Part shown: positions 16,620-25,222 of the stretch, piece after piece | Layout: each line of letters begins with the position of its first letter | How positions within the stretch are numbered: position 1 is the first letter of the stretch | Assembly: GCA_949372595.1 (NCBI GenBank) | Contig: CASIAN010000042.1 | Location: 10,052-74,051 of the forward strand | DNA length: 64,000 nucleotides | Source: CPC320 sp002336405 | GTDB lineage: Bacteria > Pseudomonadota > Alphaproteobacteria > Rhodobacterales > Rhodobacteraceae | Reading direction: 5' to 3' | Notes under the pieces: model-generated | What the model was told of the DNA's origin: nothing | What the model saw: only the letters and a program-made list of their open reading frames with translations | Databases searched by the model: none | Translations under genes and position numbers: made by a program

Positions 16620-17745
16620 GCGTCAGAACAACTCAGGACATGCTATTATACTCCTGTTACACCAAAACCCGAAAGTTTTGGTGAGAGACGATGCGAAATT
16701 TGTCTGAGACCTGACTTCGGAAATCCTTCCATTTTTCGGGAATTGTTTTTCGCAAGCAGGGCAAAATGGCGTTAGCGAACTGCTTTTGAGCGGTATAGGA
16801 GCGGTTGTGGGTGAGATGGGCCTGCAGAATTTCCCAGAGACGCTCAATCGGGTTCAGGTGCGGGCAATATGCGGGCAACTGGATCAGATGGATGTGGCAT
16901 TTCGGACGTGAGAGCCATTTTTTGACTGCCGCGCAGCGGTGGCAGGCCGCATTGTGCCAAAGCACGCGGACAAATGATTTGCTTGGGGGTGTTCGCCTCG
17001 ATTTTTGCCAAAATCTGTGCTGCACTGTCGCCGCCAACATTGACAGGCTTAATAAACGGCGCATCGAATTTTTCCAGATATACGCCGCCATGGATGTTGA
17101 CCCGGCCGCGACCTGCGGTGGTTTTGACCGCCGGGTTTGAGCCCTTACGCACCCAGCCGAAAGCTGGTTTGGTCTGGTGCTCCGGATGTGTGGCGTCAGC
17201 AAAGTAGACCGCCTCATTGGCGGGTAATTTAGTCATCCAGTCTTGATAGAAGGCTATGAACTCAGCTTGCTTATCTTCATCGGCGACACGCGGCAGGGCC
17301 CTTGGCTTGCGGTATTCAAAGCCTAGACGACCTAGCACCTTCAGACAGCCTGAATGAGAATAATACAATCCGAATGCGGCCGTGATAAAAGCCCTAATCT
17401 CTCCCGCTGAGTGGCAAAAGCGGTCGTCAAGCCATGCACTCCGCTTGGTTTCCTCATCCGGGGTTAAGCGTGACTGTCTGCCGTGTCTGCCATCAAGCGC
17501 GAGAGCATCCCAACCCTCCTGTCGAAAGGCCTTGTACCGCCCACGGATCGTATCATCATCGAGATACAAAAACTCTGCAATCTCGGCGCAGGATTTGCCC
17601 TTGTCTAAAAGCAAAATCGCGTTCGCACGACGCGCTATTCCGTACTCTTTAAGGTGGCGACGCAAACACTGCTCAAGTTCAAGCTGACTGGCGGCAGATA
17701 AAAAGTTTGTGTGGATCATCTACAAGATTGACGCACTCGCGACCA
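16620..17745 (-). mobile_element. IS630-family insertion sequence, inactive copy
   Basis: Approximate extent of the element around the broken transposase. An 8-bp hairpin (ACCAAAAC/GTTTTGGT, 16661-16682) sits at the transposase C-terminal end. Clear paired terminal repeats were not recognised. Confidence 0.5.
16657..17719 (-). pseudogene. IS630-family transposase, frameshifted and active-site mutant
   Basis: The first frame (17719 to 16844) has the helix-turn-helix (CAEIAEFLYLDDDTIRGRYK), FADATHPEHQTKPAFGW (first Asp) and GRGRVNIHGGVYLE. A frame change near 16980, at ACCCCCAAGC, is needed to reach the second frame. That frame carries VLWHNAACH, PYCPHLNPIERLW-like sequence (AYCPHLNPIERLW, Glu) and SDKFRIVSHQNFRVL. 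Relatives have a catalytic Asp in WDNAxYH; here it is His (WHNAACH). Even with programmed frameshifting the product would lack one DDE residue. The element's ends and target TA were not resolved. Confidence 0.82.
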
Positions 17746-18177
17746 ACACGTCAACCAATTCTTCGGATATTAAAGGGTTCTGAGTATAGCCAACTTGTAT
17801 AGCCAGACGGGGGGATCATTGGCGTCACTTCAGAGCATACCATAGTTGCAGTATAAAATGTGACTTGCTCCAATTCGAAAGGATCGTGGGTAAATGGGAA
17901 TATATTGCAGACATTGCAAACAGTGGCTTTTCCAAAGTGCGGTAGACCACCCAGTCAGCTCAAGTTGTACTGCAAAAATTTGGCAAGAAAGAGACTGCTG
18001 TGCGGTTTTGCCGGATGGCATCATATAAAAAGCCTATCCTCCGATACATCTTAGAAAAGCCGCAAAGTGACGGCATAATACGGCGACATCTCAAACGAGA
18101 TCTTCAAGGAAACCTGACGCTATCTGTATCGCATTTGGTGGACTGTACACTGCCAAAGTAAATATGGGGAGAAAACC
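17746..18177. other. Intergenic, 432 bp, no clear gene
   Basis: A 48-codon frame at 18015-18161 (MASYKKPILRYI...) lacks a ribosome-binding site and a recognisable family. The last bases include GGGGAGA, the ribosome-binding site of the following gene. Nothing else recognised. Confidence 0.35.
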
Positions 18178-18921
18178 ATGCGTGTTGATCGACCGGATTT
18201 ACAGAACCCAACTGTGGGTTCCAGCAAACTCAATTTAATCACTGTTTGCACCCAGAATTACCCGATGCACTATGCCGAAAAATTAATCAGGCGCTTTCAA
18301 ACCCTCACAAACCTGACTGTCGAATCTTATTGTATTACGGACCGGCCGAACGAGGTGACGGATTGGGCAATGCCGATTGTCCCACCCAGATTGAGCGAAG
18401 GATGGTGGAATAAGCTAAATATTTTTAGTCCGTCAATGCCAGACGGGTGGTTGCTATATCTTGATCTTGATATTGTCATTCTGCAAAATTTTGATGAGGA
18501 AATAACCTGTACACTTAAACAGGGGGAAAACATCAATTGCGTGTCAGATGCCATAAACTGGATGGGTGTGAGATTTAGTTCGTCATTCATGTTGCTGCGG
18601 AGTGGTGTCCGGCCAGATATTTATGACGATTTTATTAAGAACGAAAAAGCGCTGGTGAATAAACCTGGCGGAGATCAAGTATGGATAGGCCCCAAACTTG
18701 ATAAGGTCCATTATATCGATGACAGTTTTCCTAATTTAAAAAAGAATTTGAAATTTGATCTGGCCACAAAAAATAAAAATGAGATGAACTTTCCGAAAGT
18801 CGTTGATGATCGCATAAAACTTATCGACTGCACAGGCCAACCGAAGCCTCACCAATTGGCACGATTACTCTATATAAAAAATAACTGGCACGATGTGCCG
18901 CCAATAGTACCCAAAGTCTAA
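18178..18921 (+). CDS. Glycosyltransferase-like protein (GT-A fold, DxD motif)
   Basis: Protein of 247 aa starting at the ATG at 18178, with GGGGAGA six bases upstream. After a strand-like start (LNLITVCTQNYPMHYAEKL), it has WLLYLDLDIVILQNFDE. The DLD triad in this setting is the metal/nucleotide-sugar binding DxD of GT-A enzymes such as GT8 and capsule-type transferases. GGDQVWIG further on resembles the conserved GDQ segment of those families. No membrane segment seen, so it is probably cytoplasmic. AT-rich, and placed between an IS630 copy and an IS903-like element, it looks acquired. Sugar donor and acceptor are unknown. Confidence 0.65.
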   Translation: MRVDRPDLQNPTVGSSKLNLITVCTQNYPMHYAEKLIRRFQTLTNLTVESYCITDRPNEVTDWAMPIVPPRLSEGWWNKLNIFSPSMPDGWLLYLDLDIVILQNFDEEITCTLKQGENINCVSDAINWMGVRFSSSFMLLRSGVRPDIYDDFIKNEKALVNKPGGDQVWIGPKLDKVHYIDDSFPNLKKNLKFDLATKNKNEMNFPKVVDDRIKLIDCTGQPKPHQLARLLYIKNNWHDVPPIVPKV

Positions 18922-19000
18922 CCCATAAAGGGTGATATTCTGCAAAATAATGCGCGGCTGATATTTAACCTCAACGGGAATGAACTTGGCATTCACAAAC

Positions 19001-20051
19001 GGCTTTTTTGCATAAATGTGCTGATGGGATTCACTGTATGAATCCAGCGTGATAGCTGAGTGGGATGAGCAGTTGGGCCCCTACGAAGTACAAGACCAAG
19101 AATTGGTCGTCTTACAATGACAGCTTGAAGCAGCGTGGATCGTTGTCGATATGGTTTGATCCGGAGATGGTTTGGACACCGCCACCAAGCGGCAAGCGCG
19201 GTCGGCAGCAGCAATTCAGTGATGCCGCCATTCAGACTTGTCTGACGCTGAAGGTCCTGTTTGGCATGCCGCTTCGCCAGACAACCGGGTTCGTCCAGAG
19301 CTTGCTGCGGCTGGTTGGGTTGGACTGGGCTACGCCGGATTTCAGCACCTTATGTCGACGTCAGCAGACACTGAACGTGAGCCTGCCGTATCGCGGATCT
19401 ACAGGGCCACTGAACCTCCTAATCGACAGCACAGGCATCAAGGCCGAAGGTGAGGGCGAGTGGAACGCACGCAAGCACGCAGGCTCCAAGCGCCGTGTTT
19501 GGCGTAAGATACACATTGGCATCGATGAGGAAACGCTCGAAGTGCGGGCGGTCGAAGTCACCGGTAGCAACATTGGTGACGCACCCATGCTACCCGAACT
19601 TCTGAACCAAATTCCATCCGATCAGGACATCGGTAGCGTTACTGCGGATGGGGCGTATGACACCCGTAAATGCCACGAGGCGATTGCCGCCAGAGACGCC
19701 CATGCAGTGGTCCCGCCACGCAAGAATGCAAAGCCCTGGAAACCAACGAGCACCGGAGCAATTGCTCGTAACGATGCGGTCAATGCGCAACGATATCTGG
19801 GCCGCACCCTGTGGCGACGCTGGAGCGGATACCACCGTCGAAGCCGCGTCGAAACCAAAATGCACTGTATCAAACTACTCGGCCAATCGTTGATGGCGCG
19901 GGACTTTGAGCGGCAGGTCGCAGAAATCCAAATCCGCATCGCCGTCCTCAATCGCTACACTGCTCTTGGTATACCTGTCACAGAACCTGTAGGCTAGGTG
20001 CGTATGGGGAAAGGGGAAGAACGTCCTTCACACGATTTGTGCAACAAAGCC
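19001..20051 (+). mobile_element. IS5-family (IS903 group) insertion sequence
   Basis: The element is 1051 bp, the normal IS903-group size. Its ends form an imperfect inverted repeat: GGCTTTTTTGCATAAAT at 19001 and, read from the other end, GGCTTTGTTGCACAAAT at 20051. The flanking 9-mers (TTCACAAAC and GTCATCCAG) do not match, so no target duplication is visible. Confidence 0.85.
19065..19997 (+). CDS. IS903-group transposase, apparently intact
   Basis: DDE transposase of 310 aa, full length for this group. Catalytic residues are visible: Asp in LLIDSTGIK, Asp in VTADGAYDTRKC and Glu in HRRSRVETKMHCIKLLG. The N-terminal DUF4372-like region reads WFDPEMVW and GRQQQFSDAAIQTCL. The start is uncertain (65 bp from the left end; MSSWAPTKYKTKNW). 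It is the only transposase in the window with an uninterrupted full-length frame, though a second-site mutation cannot be excluded. Confidence 0.88.
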   Translation: MSSWAPTKYKTKNWSSYNDSLKQRGSLSIWFDPEMVWTPPPSGKRGRQQQFSDAAIQTCLTLKVLFGMPLRQTTGFVQSLLRLVGLDWATPDFSTLCRRQQTLNVSLPYRGSTGPLNLLIDSTGIKAEGEGEWNARKHAGSKRRVWRKIHIGIDEETLEVRAVEVTGSNIGDAPMLPELLNQIPSDQDIGSVTADGAYDTRKCHEAIAARDAHAVVPPRKNAKPWKPTSTGAIARNDAVNAQRYLGRTLWRRWSGYHRRSRVETKMHCIKLLGQSLMARDFERQVAEIQIRIAVLNRYTALGIPVTEPVG

Positions 20052-20212
20052 GTCATCCAGTGGAAATAAAACTCTTTCCTCAGCCCGCCTATGAATGCCG
20101 CATCGAGGCGTCTGGTTTGCAGGTGGCCAACACGGTTTTTAGGCTGCGGCAGGTACGGTAAATTCAGCGCGTGTCAGGGGGCGCCGTCTTAAGTGGCTCA
20201 ACTTATCAAAAG
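20052..20212. other. Short spacer after the IS903-like element
   Basis: A 22-codon plus-strand stretch (PAYECRIEASGLQVANTVFR) ends at a TAA near 20160 and looks like the tail of a gene cut off by the insertion sequence. I cannot name it. Confidence 0.3.
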
Positions 20213-20869
20213 CTAGATTTTTTGCGCTATTATCGTCAGATTATTGGCTGGCATTTCGACCCGGTCCATGGGCGTCAGACCTGCGGCTCTGAGCTTGTTG
20301 AGTACTATCGTGTCATCCTTGTATCCCATGTCCGGATCAGCCTCACGCAGGCTTTCATGAAACGCTCGATCCCCAGCGCTGGTCAATACGCCGCTGCGCA
20401 TAAACGGCCCATAAAGGATTACAATCCCGCCTGGTGCCAACGCTTTGGCACTCTCGCTTATCAGCACCTGCGTCGCAGTATCGCCGATCAGGTGCAGAAG
20501 GTTTACCAGCAAAATAACGTCTTGGCTTGCATGTTCCTCAGCCCATCCGGCTTTGGTGGCATCTAATTGGCAGGCAGGGCGCAGATTTGGCAGCAGAGCA
20601 TCAGCCGCCCAAGCCGCAATACTGGTCAACCGTGCTGGGTCAACGTCACTGGGTTGCCAGCTCAGCCCGGGCAGGGCGGTTGCCAGCTGGACGATATGCT
20701 GGCCGGTGCCGCTGGCAATTTCCAGTGCGCGGCCTTTCGAGGGGGCGACATCCCGCAGCATTTGCACGATCGCCGGAGCGTTGCGGGCGGCCGCTGATGC
20801 GGTAAGCCGGCCGTGACCATCGGTGCTTGCAACCCTCGCAGCGGGGGGCAATGTGCCGCGCTGGTTCAT
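20213..20869 (-). CDS. DUF938 SAM-dependent methyltransferase-like protein
   Basis: Class I methyltransferase-like protein of 218 aa. The SAM-binding loop is ALEIASGTGQHIVQLA (motif I, about residues 48-63), the acidic loop QPSDVDP follows, and LLVNLLHLIGD corresponds to the post-motif region; LYGPFMRSG is typical of DUF938. Its ATG overlaps the stop codon of the upstream flavoprotein gene (ATGA), so the two are translationally coupled. The biochemical substrate of DUF938 proteins is not established. Confidence 0.88.
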   Translation of the reverse strand: MNQRGTLPPAARVASTDGHGRLTASAAARNAPAIVQMLRDVAPSKGRALEIASGTGQHIVQLATALPGLSWQPSDVDPARLTSIAAWAADALLPNLRPACQLDATKAGWAEEHASQDVILLVNLLHLIGDTATQVLISESAKALAPGGIVILYGPFMRSGVLTSAGDRAFHESLREADPDMGYKDDTIVLNKLRAAGLTPMDRVEMPANNLTIIAQKI

Positions 20870-21942
20870 GAGAATCTGTCAGGGGACAGGGCGTCTCGGG
20901 TCTGAGTTGTCAGCTCTGAGGGGCGCCCAGCGATCAGGTCGGTGGTCAGTTGGCTGGCTGCCACACAGGTTTGAAACCCGTAACCGCCTTGTCCGACCAG
21001 CCAGAAAAAAGCTGGTTGCTGTGGGGCGCGGCCGATCACCAGCGCACGGTCGGGGGCAAAACTGCGTAAACCCGCCCAATTTGCAGTGATCCGCGCAACA
21101 GGGGCTGTTACCATCTGTTCATAGCGTGCTAGCCCTTCTGCCAAAATCATGTCATCGGCCCAGGCGTCATGGGGATGGGTGGCGTGTTCTTCACACGGCG
21201 AGACGATCAACTGGCCCGCGTCAGGCTTGGCATACCAAGCCTCACCCACCTCATCCATAAATGGCCAGCGGCTGACATCGTGTCCCGCAGGGGCAGGGAT
21301 ACGTGCCATTGAGCGGCGATAGGGGGTGACACCCAGCGGATCAAGACCTGCCATCTGTGCCAGTGGGTCCGCCCAGGCACCTGCGGCGTTGACCAGTATC
21401 GAGGCGCTAAAGACGCCGATAGATGTTGTGATCGTCCAGCGCTTATTGCCATATGATAGGGCGGTGACTTGAGACTTAGTGTTTATCTCGGCGCCGTTTT
21501 TCAAGGCCTCGCGGCGGAAATTCTGCAGCAAAAGATCGGTATCAATGTCGTAAATATCTTCGCGAAACCCTGCATATTGCACAGTTTCCGGATCGAGGAT
21601 GGGAATTTTATGTCGCGCCTCATTCACAGATATCGCGCTTAGTCCAAATTCGCGATGCTCGCGCTCAAAGAGGTCTTTATCGCCAGCCTTAGCTACCAAA
21701 AGCATTCCGCGCGCACTGAGAACACCCCCGTTTTCATTGCGCAGATATGCGGCACTGGCGCTGTTGAGACTGCGGACAACGGGGTTGCCGTAATCTTCTA
21801 CAAAGGCGGCAGCTGATCGGCCTGAGGCGTGATAACCAAGCCTGTCCTCGCCTTCAAGCAGTGTTACCGAGGCATGATGTGACAAGCGCGCTGCGGCTGA
21901 GATGCCGGCGATACCGCCGCCGATGATGGCGATATCTGTCAT
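20866..21942 (-). CDS. FAD-dependent oxidoreductase (DAO/glycine oxidase-like)
   Basis: Flavin-dependent amine/amino-acid oxidase-like enzyme of 358 aa. The dinucleotide-binding motif IGGGIAGIS lies at residues 5-13, and the C-terminus has the second FAD contact GQGGYGFQT. The YHASGRSAA segment resembles D-amino-acid dehydrogenase and sarcosine-oxidase relatives. The start is the ATG at 21942 (MTDIAII). It is followed without a gap by the DUF938 gene and is separated from the upstream nucleoside-type transporter by a strong terminator. The substrate is probably a D-amino acid or N-methyl amino acid. Confidence 0.88.
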   Translation of the reverse strand: MTDIAIIGGGIAGISAAARLSHHASVTLLEGEDRLGYHASGRSAAAFVEDYGNPVVRSLNSASAAYLRNENGGVLSARGMLLVAKAGDKDLFEREHREFGLSAISVNEARHKIPILDPETVQYAGFREDIYDIDTDLLLQNFRREALKNGAEINTKSQVTALSYGNKRWTITTSIGVFSASILVNAAGAWADPLAQMAGLDPLGVTPYRRSMARIPAPAGHDVSRWPFMDEVGEAWYAKPDAGQLIVSPCEEHATHPHDAWADDMILAEGLARYEQMVTAPVARITANWAGLRSFAPDRALVIGRAPQQPAFFWLVGQGGYGFQTCVAASQLTTDLIAGRPSELTTQTRDALSPDRFS

Positions 21943-22017
21943 TGGATTGTTCCAAGTGCCCGAACGCGGCAAAAAACAGCTATTTTGGACATCCTAAGAC
22001 CCTCGTTTGGCGATGGA

Positions 22018-22044
22018 AAAAGGCTCTGGAAACCAGAGCCTTTT
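22018..22044 (-). terminator. Rho-independent terminator, bidirectional
   Basis: Perfect 12-bp stem AAAAGGCTCTGG / CCAGAGCCTTTT with a three-base AAA loop. A-run and T-run on either side allow use from both strands. It lies 70 bases beyond the stop of the binding-protein gene and would end the nucleoside-transporter transcript. Confidence 0.92.
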
Positions 22045-22113
22045 CTGTACTGCGTTACAAGCTTCAAAAAAAGCTTGTGTGCCCGATGGTTCGGCCCGAT
22101 TGGTTCGGCCCGA

Positions 22114-23187
22114 TTAGTTCGGGATGTCGCCGGTCAGGCCTTCGACATAAAAGCTCATACCTGCCAAAGTACCGTCATCTGCGGTTTCGCCTGCTGCCAA
22201 CCATGCGCTGCCATCTTGTTTGTTTAGCGGACCGGTGAAGGGGCTATAGGTGCCAGAGGCGATCGAGTCGCGCAGTGCCAGTGCGTCGGCTTTCACATCG
22301 GCGGGAACTGCATTGGAGATCTCGCCGATCTTTACCATGCCTGGGCCGATGCCGTCCCATGTATCCATACTGGCCCAAGACCCGTCCAGCACAGCTTGGG
22401 TGCGGGCGATATAATATGGTGCCCAGTCGTCAATAATAGAACTGACGCGTGGCATTGGGCCGTACTCTGGCATATCTGATGCTTGACCAAAAGTAATCAC
22501 ATTTCCAGCTTTCTCAGCCGCCGCCTGTGGTGCGGTCGAATCGGTGTGCTGCAAGATCACGTCTGCGCCCTGCTCAATCAATGCGGTTGCCGCATCGGCT
22601 TCTTTGGCTGGATCAAACCATGTATAGGCCCAGACGATGTTAAACTCGACATCGGGATTGGCTTTTTTGGCATGAATAAACGCTGCATTGATGCCCCGGA
22701 TCACTTCGGGGATCGGGAACGAGCCGATATAGCCAATTTTGTTGGTTTTGGTCATTTTGCCAGCGATGTGACCCTGAACGGCGCGGCCTTCGTAAAATCG
22801 AGCCGAATAGGTTGATACGTTGGGATGCATCCGCTTATAGCCGGTCGCATGTTCAAATTTCACGTTGGGAAATTTGGCGGCGACATTATTGGTTGGATCC
22901 ATATAGCCAAACGAGGTGGTGAAAATCAGATTGGCGCCTGACAGCGCCATCTGGGTCATCACTCGCTCTGAATCGGCGCCCTCAGGCACGCTTTCTTGAA
23001 AAATCGTCTCGACCTTATCGCCAAAATGCTTTTCAACCGCGAGCCGTCCCTGTTCATGCTCATAGGTCCAGCCTCCGTCACCGACGGGTCCGACATAGAC
23101 AAAGCCAACTTTAACGTCGGCTGCAAAGGCCGCTGAGGCCAGTCCGACTGCGGTCACCGCACCGGTTAGAATTGATTTGATTGTCAT
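22114..23187 (-). CDS. BMP-family (PnrA-like) ABC transporter substrate-binding protein
   Basis: Periplasmic binding protein of 357 aa of the basic membrane protein family, whose characterised members bind purine nucleosides. GGGAG lies six bases before the ATG at 23187. Signal peptide: residues 1-22, cut near AFA-AD. Mature motifs: VGFVYVGPVGDGGWTYEHEQ at the start, FTTSFGYMDPT in the middle and HTDSTAPQAAAEK near the hinge. Two permease genes and a double ATPase gene lie upstream in the same operon, the standard YufNOPQ/NupNOPQ arrangement. A nucleoside or related base substrate is inferred from the family. Confidence 0.9.
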   Translation of the reverse strand: MTIKSILTGAVTAVGLASAAFAADVKVGFVYVGPVGDGGWTYEHEQGRLAVEKHFGDKVETIFQESVPEGADSERVMTQMALSGANLIFTTSFGYMDPTNNVAAKFPNVKFEHATGYKRMHPNVSTYSARFYEGRAVQGHIAGKMTKTNKIGYIGSFPIPEVIRGINAAFIHAKKANPDVEFNIVWAYTWFDPAKEADAATALIEQGADVILQHTDSTAPQAAAEKAGNVITFGQASDMPEYGPMPRVSSIIDDWAPYYIARTQAVLDGSWASMDTWDGIGPGMVKIGEISNAVPADVKADALALRDSIASGTYSPFTGPLNKQDGSAWLAAGETADDGTLAGMSFYVEGLTGDIPN

Positions 23188-23218
23188 GAACATCTCCCTG
23201 TTCTTAGTTATGTTTGCC

Positions 23219-24142
23219 TCAGTTAGAGGCGTGGAATATCCGGCCCAAAGATGCAGGTGCCGTTTGGGCACCGCGGGCTGATATGAAAACTAGCACCGCA
23301 ATAGTTATCAGATATGGCGACATCGACAAGTACTCTACCGGGATCGCCACCCCAGCAGCCTGTAGATTCAATTGCAGGACGGTGACACCGCCAAATAAAT
23401 AGGCACCAACCAAAACCCGCAGCGGTTTCCAACTGCCGAACACCACGATGGCCAGCGCGATCCAGCCCGCACCTGACGTCATTCCTTCGGTCCATTGCGG
23501 CACCCGGACGAGGCTAAGATATGCCCCCCCCAAGCCGGCGCAGGCACCTCCAAACATGATCGCCAAAAGCCGGATGCGGATCACCTTGTAGCCTAAGGCA
23601 TGGGCGGCATCATGGTTTTCGCCCACGCCACGCAAAATTAGCCCTGCTCGGCTGTATTTCAGTACGGCCCAGACCGCGATGACCAGCGCAATGCTGACAT
23701 AGACCATCGGATCATGCGAAAACACGATAGGTCCCAAAATTGGGATATCGGAAAAACCGGGGATATCAAGCGCGGGCAATGTCGGCGATTTCATTCCCTC
23801 ATAGGGTTTGCCGATCAATGCCGAAAGACCAAGTCCAACCAGCGTCAGCCCCAGACCGGTGGCGACCTGATTGGCCAACAGAACCTGTGTCAGGAACCCA
23901 AAACTGAGGGAGAGCGCAGCCCCTGCAATCGCCGCGCAGATAAAGCCCAGCTCCGGGCTGCCACTGTTGATCGCCACGGCAAAGCCGACCACGGCTCCGG
24001 TGATCATCATCCCCTCGACCCCGAGGTTGAGAACACCGGCCTTTTCCACAACGGTTTCGCCAATCGCCGCCAGTAAGATAGGCGTTGCAGAGACCATCAA
24101 CGAGGCAATGAGCAATACAGGGTTAATCGCGGATAAGTCCAT
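23219..24142 (-). CDS. BMP-family ABC transporter permease (YufQ-like)
   Basis: Inner-membrane permease of 307 aa with about eight hydrophobic segments. The N-terminus has the GETVVEKAGVLNLGVEGMM motif, shared by all permeases of this nucleoside/simple-sugar class, and near the middle LRGVGENHDAAHALG, the ATPase contact loop. It starts at an ATG at 24142, three bases after the previous permease stop. With its partner permease it would form a heterodimeric channel. Confidence 0.92.
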   Translation of the reverse strand: MDLSAINPVLLIASLMVSATPILLAAIGETVVEKAGVLNLGVEGMMITGAVVGFAVAINSGSPELGFICAAIAGAALSLSFGFLTQVLLANQVATGLGLTLVGLGLSALIGKPYEGMKSPTLPALDIPGFSDIPILGPIVFSHDPMVYVSIALVIAVWAVLKYSRAGLILRGVGENHDAAHALGYKVIRIRLLAIMFGGACAGLGGAYLSLVRVPQWTEGMTSGAGWIALAIVVFGSWKPLRVLVGAYLFGGVTVLQLNLQAAGVAIPVEYLSMSPYLITIAVLVFISARGAQTAPASLGRIFHASN

Positions 24143-24145
24143 GCC

Positions 24146-25222
24146 TCAAGCCTCCCCAAATCGAACGCGGTAATGGGTGAACACGTCGGTTGCCAGTAGA
24201 AAAAACAACAACATACCTTGAAATAGCTGAATTGATGCCCCCGGCAGCCCAAGCATGAGCTGTGCCAGTTCTCCGCCGATATAGGTCAACGCCATCAACA
24301 GCCCCGCAAGCACGATCCCCAGGGGGTGCAACCGTCCCAGAAACGCGACAATAATGGCGGTAAACCCATAGCCAGTGTTGAAGTCGATAGTGATTTGTCC
24401 CGCGGGACCTGCGACTTCGAACAGACCCGCCATGCCGGCAAGTGCCCCTGACACACCAAGGCACAGTATGGTGACGCGGTGTGGATTGACGCCGGCGAAC
24501 CGCGCGGCCCGCGGCGCCTGTCCGGTGAGGCGGATATGAAACCCTTGCAGGTGACGCGTCAGCACCACATAGGCAAAAATCACTGCAATAAAACATGCGA
24601 CCACGCCCCAGTGCATGCCGGTATTGGCAATCAGTTCGCTGTTTGCCGCAGCGGGATATTGTTGCAGGTTGCGTGAACCGGGAAAGCCCATGCCGTCTGG
24701 ATTTTTCAACACACCCGAACTGACTGAGGCCAACAGGCTTTCGGCGACATAGACCAACATCAGCGAGACGAGAATCTCATTGGTGCCAAAACGGGTTTTC
24801 AAAAGCGCTGGGATCATCGCCCAAGCCCAGCCACCAAACGCGCCTGTGATTACCATGAGTGGGAAAATAATAAACAAATCAGCTGGATAGAATGCCAACC
24901 CCATGCCCGCGCCGCAAATGGCCCCCATGATGTACTGGCCCTCGGCACCGATATTCCAGATGCCTGCCCGAAACCCGATCGATAGCCCGATGGCAATCAA
25001 AATAAGCGGCGCGGCTTTGACCAAAAGCTGCGGTCTGGAATAGGCGGCAAATTGGGGGTTGAACAAGGGATCCCAAAAGATAATTCGAATCGATTCAAGC
25101 GGTGGCTTGCCCAGTAAGGCGAACATGAAGCCACCAATAATCATGGTCAGGATAACCGCAAGAATAGGCGTCAAACTTGTCAGTGCGCGCGATGGGTGTA
25201 AGCGTTTTTCCAGCCGTATCAC
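24146..25222 (-). CDS. BMP-family ABC transporter permease (YufP-like)
   Basis: Permease of 358 aa, partner of the previous gene. The start is a GTG at 25222 whose bases overlap the TGA of the ATPase gene (GTGA), giving translational coupling. Ten or so hydrophobic stretches are seen. GFRAGIWNIGAEGQYIMG is the family hallmark near residue 85, and a cytoplasmic coupling loop with RAARFAGVNPHRV lies near residue 233. Confidence 0.92.
   Translation of the reverse strand: MIRLEKRLHPSRALTSLTPILAVILTMIIGGFMFALLGKPPLESIRIIFWDPLFNPQFAAYSRPQLLVKAAPLILIAIGLSIGFRAGIWNIGAEGQYIMGAICGAGMGLAFYPADLFIIFPLMVITGAFGGWAWAMIPALLKTRFGTNEILVSLMLVYVAESLLASVSSGVLKNPDGMGFPGSRNLQQYPAAANSELIANTGMHWGVVACFIAVIFAYVVLTRHLQGFHIRLTGQAPRAARFAGVNPHRVTILCLGVSGALAGMAGLFEVAGPAGQITIDFNTGYGFTAIIVAFLGRLHPLGIVLAGLLMALTYIGGELAQLMLGLPGASIQLFQGMLLFFLLATDVFTHYRVRFGEA

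Noticed and set aside
18015..18161. 48-codon frame before the glycosyltransferase-like gene
   Set aside because: No Shine-Dalgarno sequence, no family match by eye, and placed in IS-flanking DNA.
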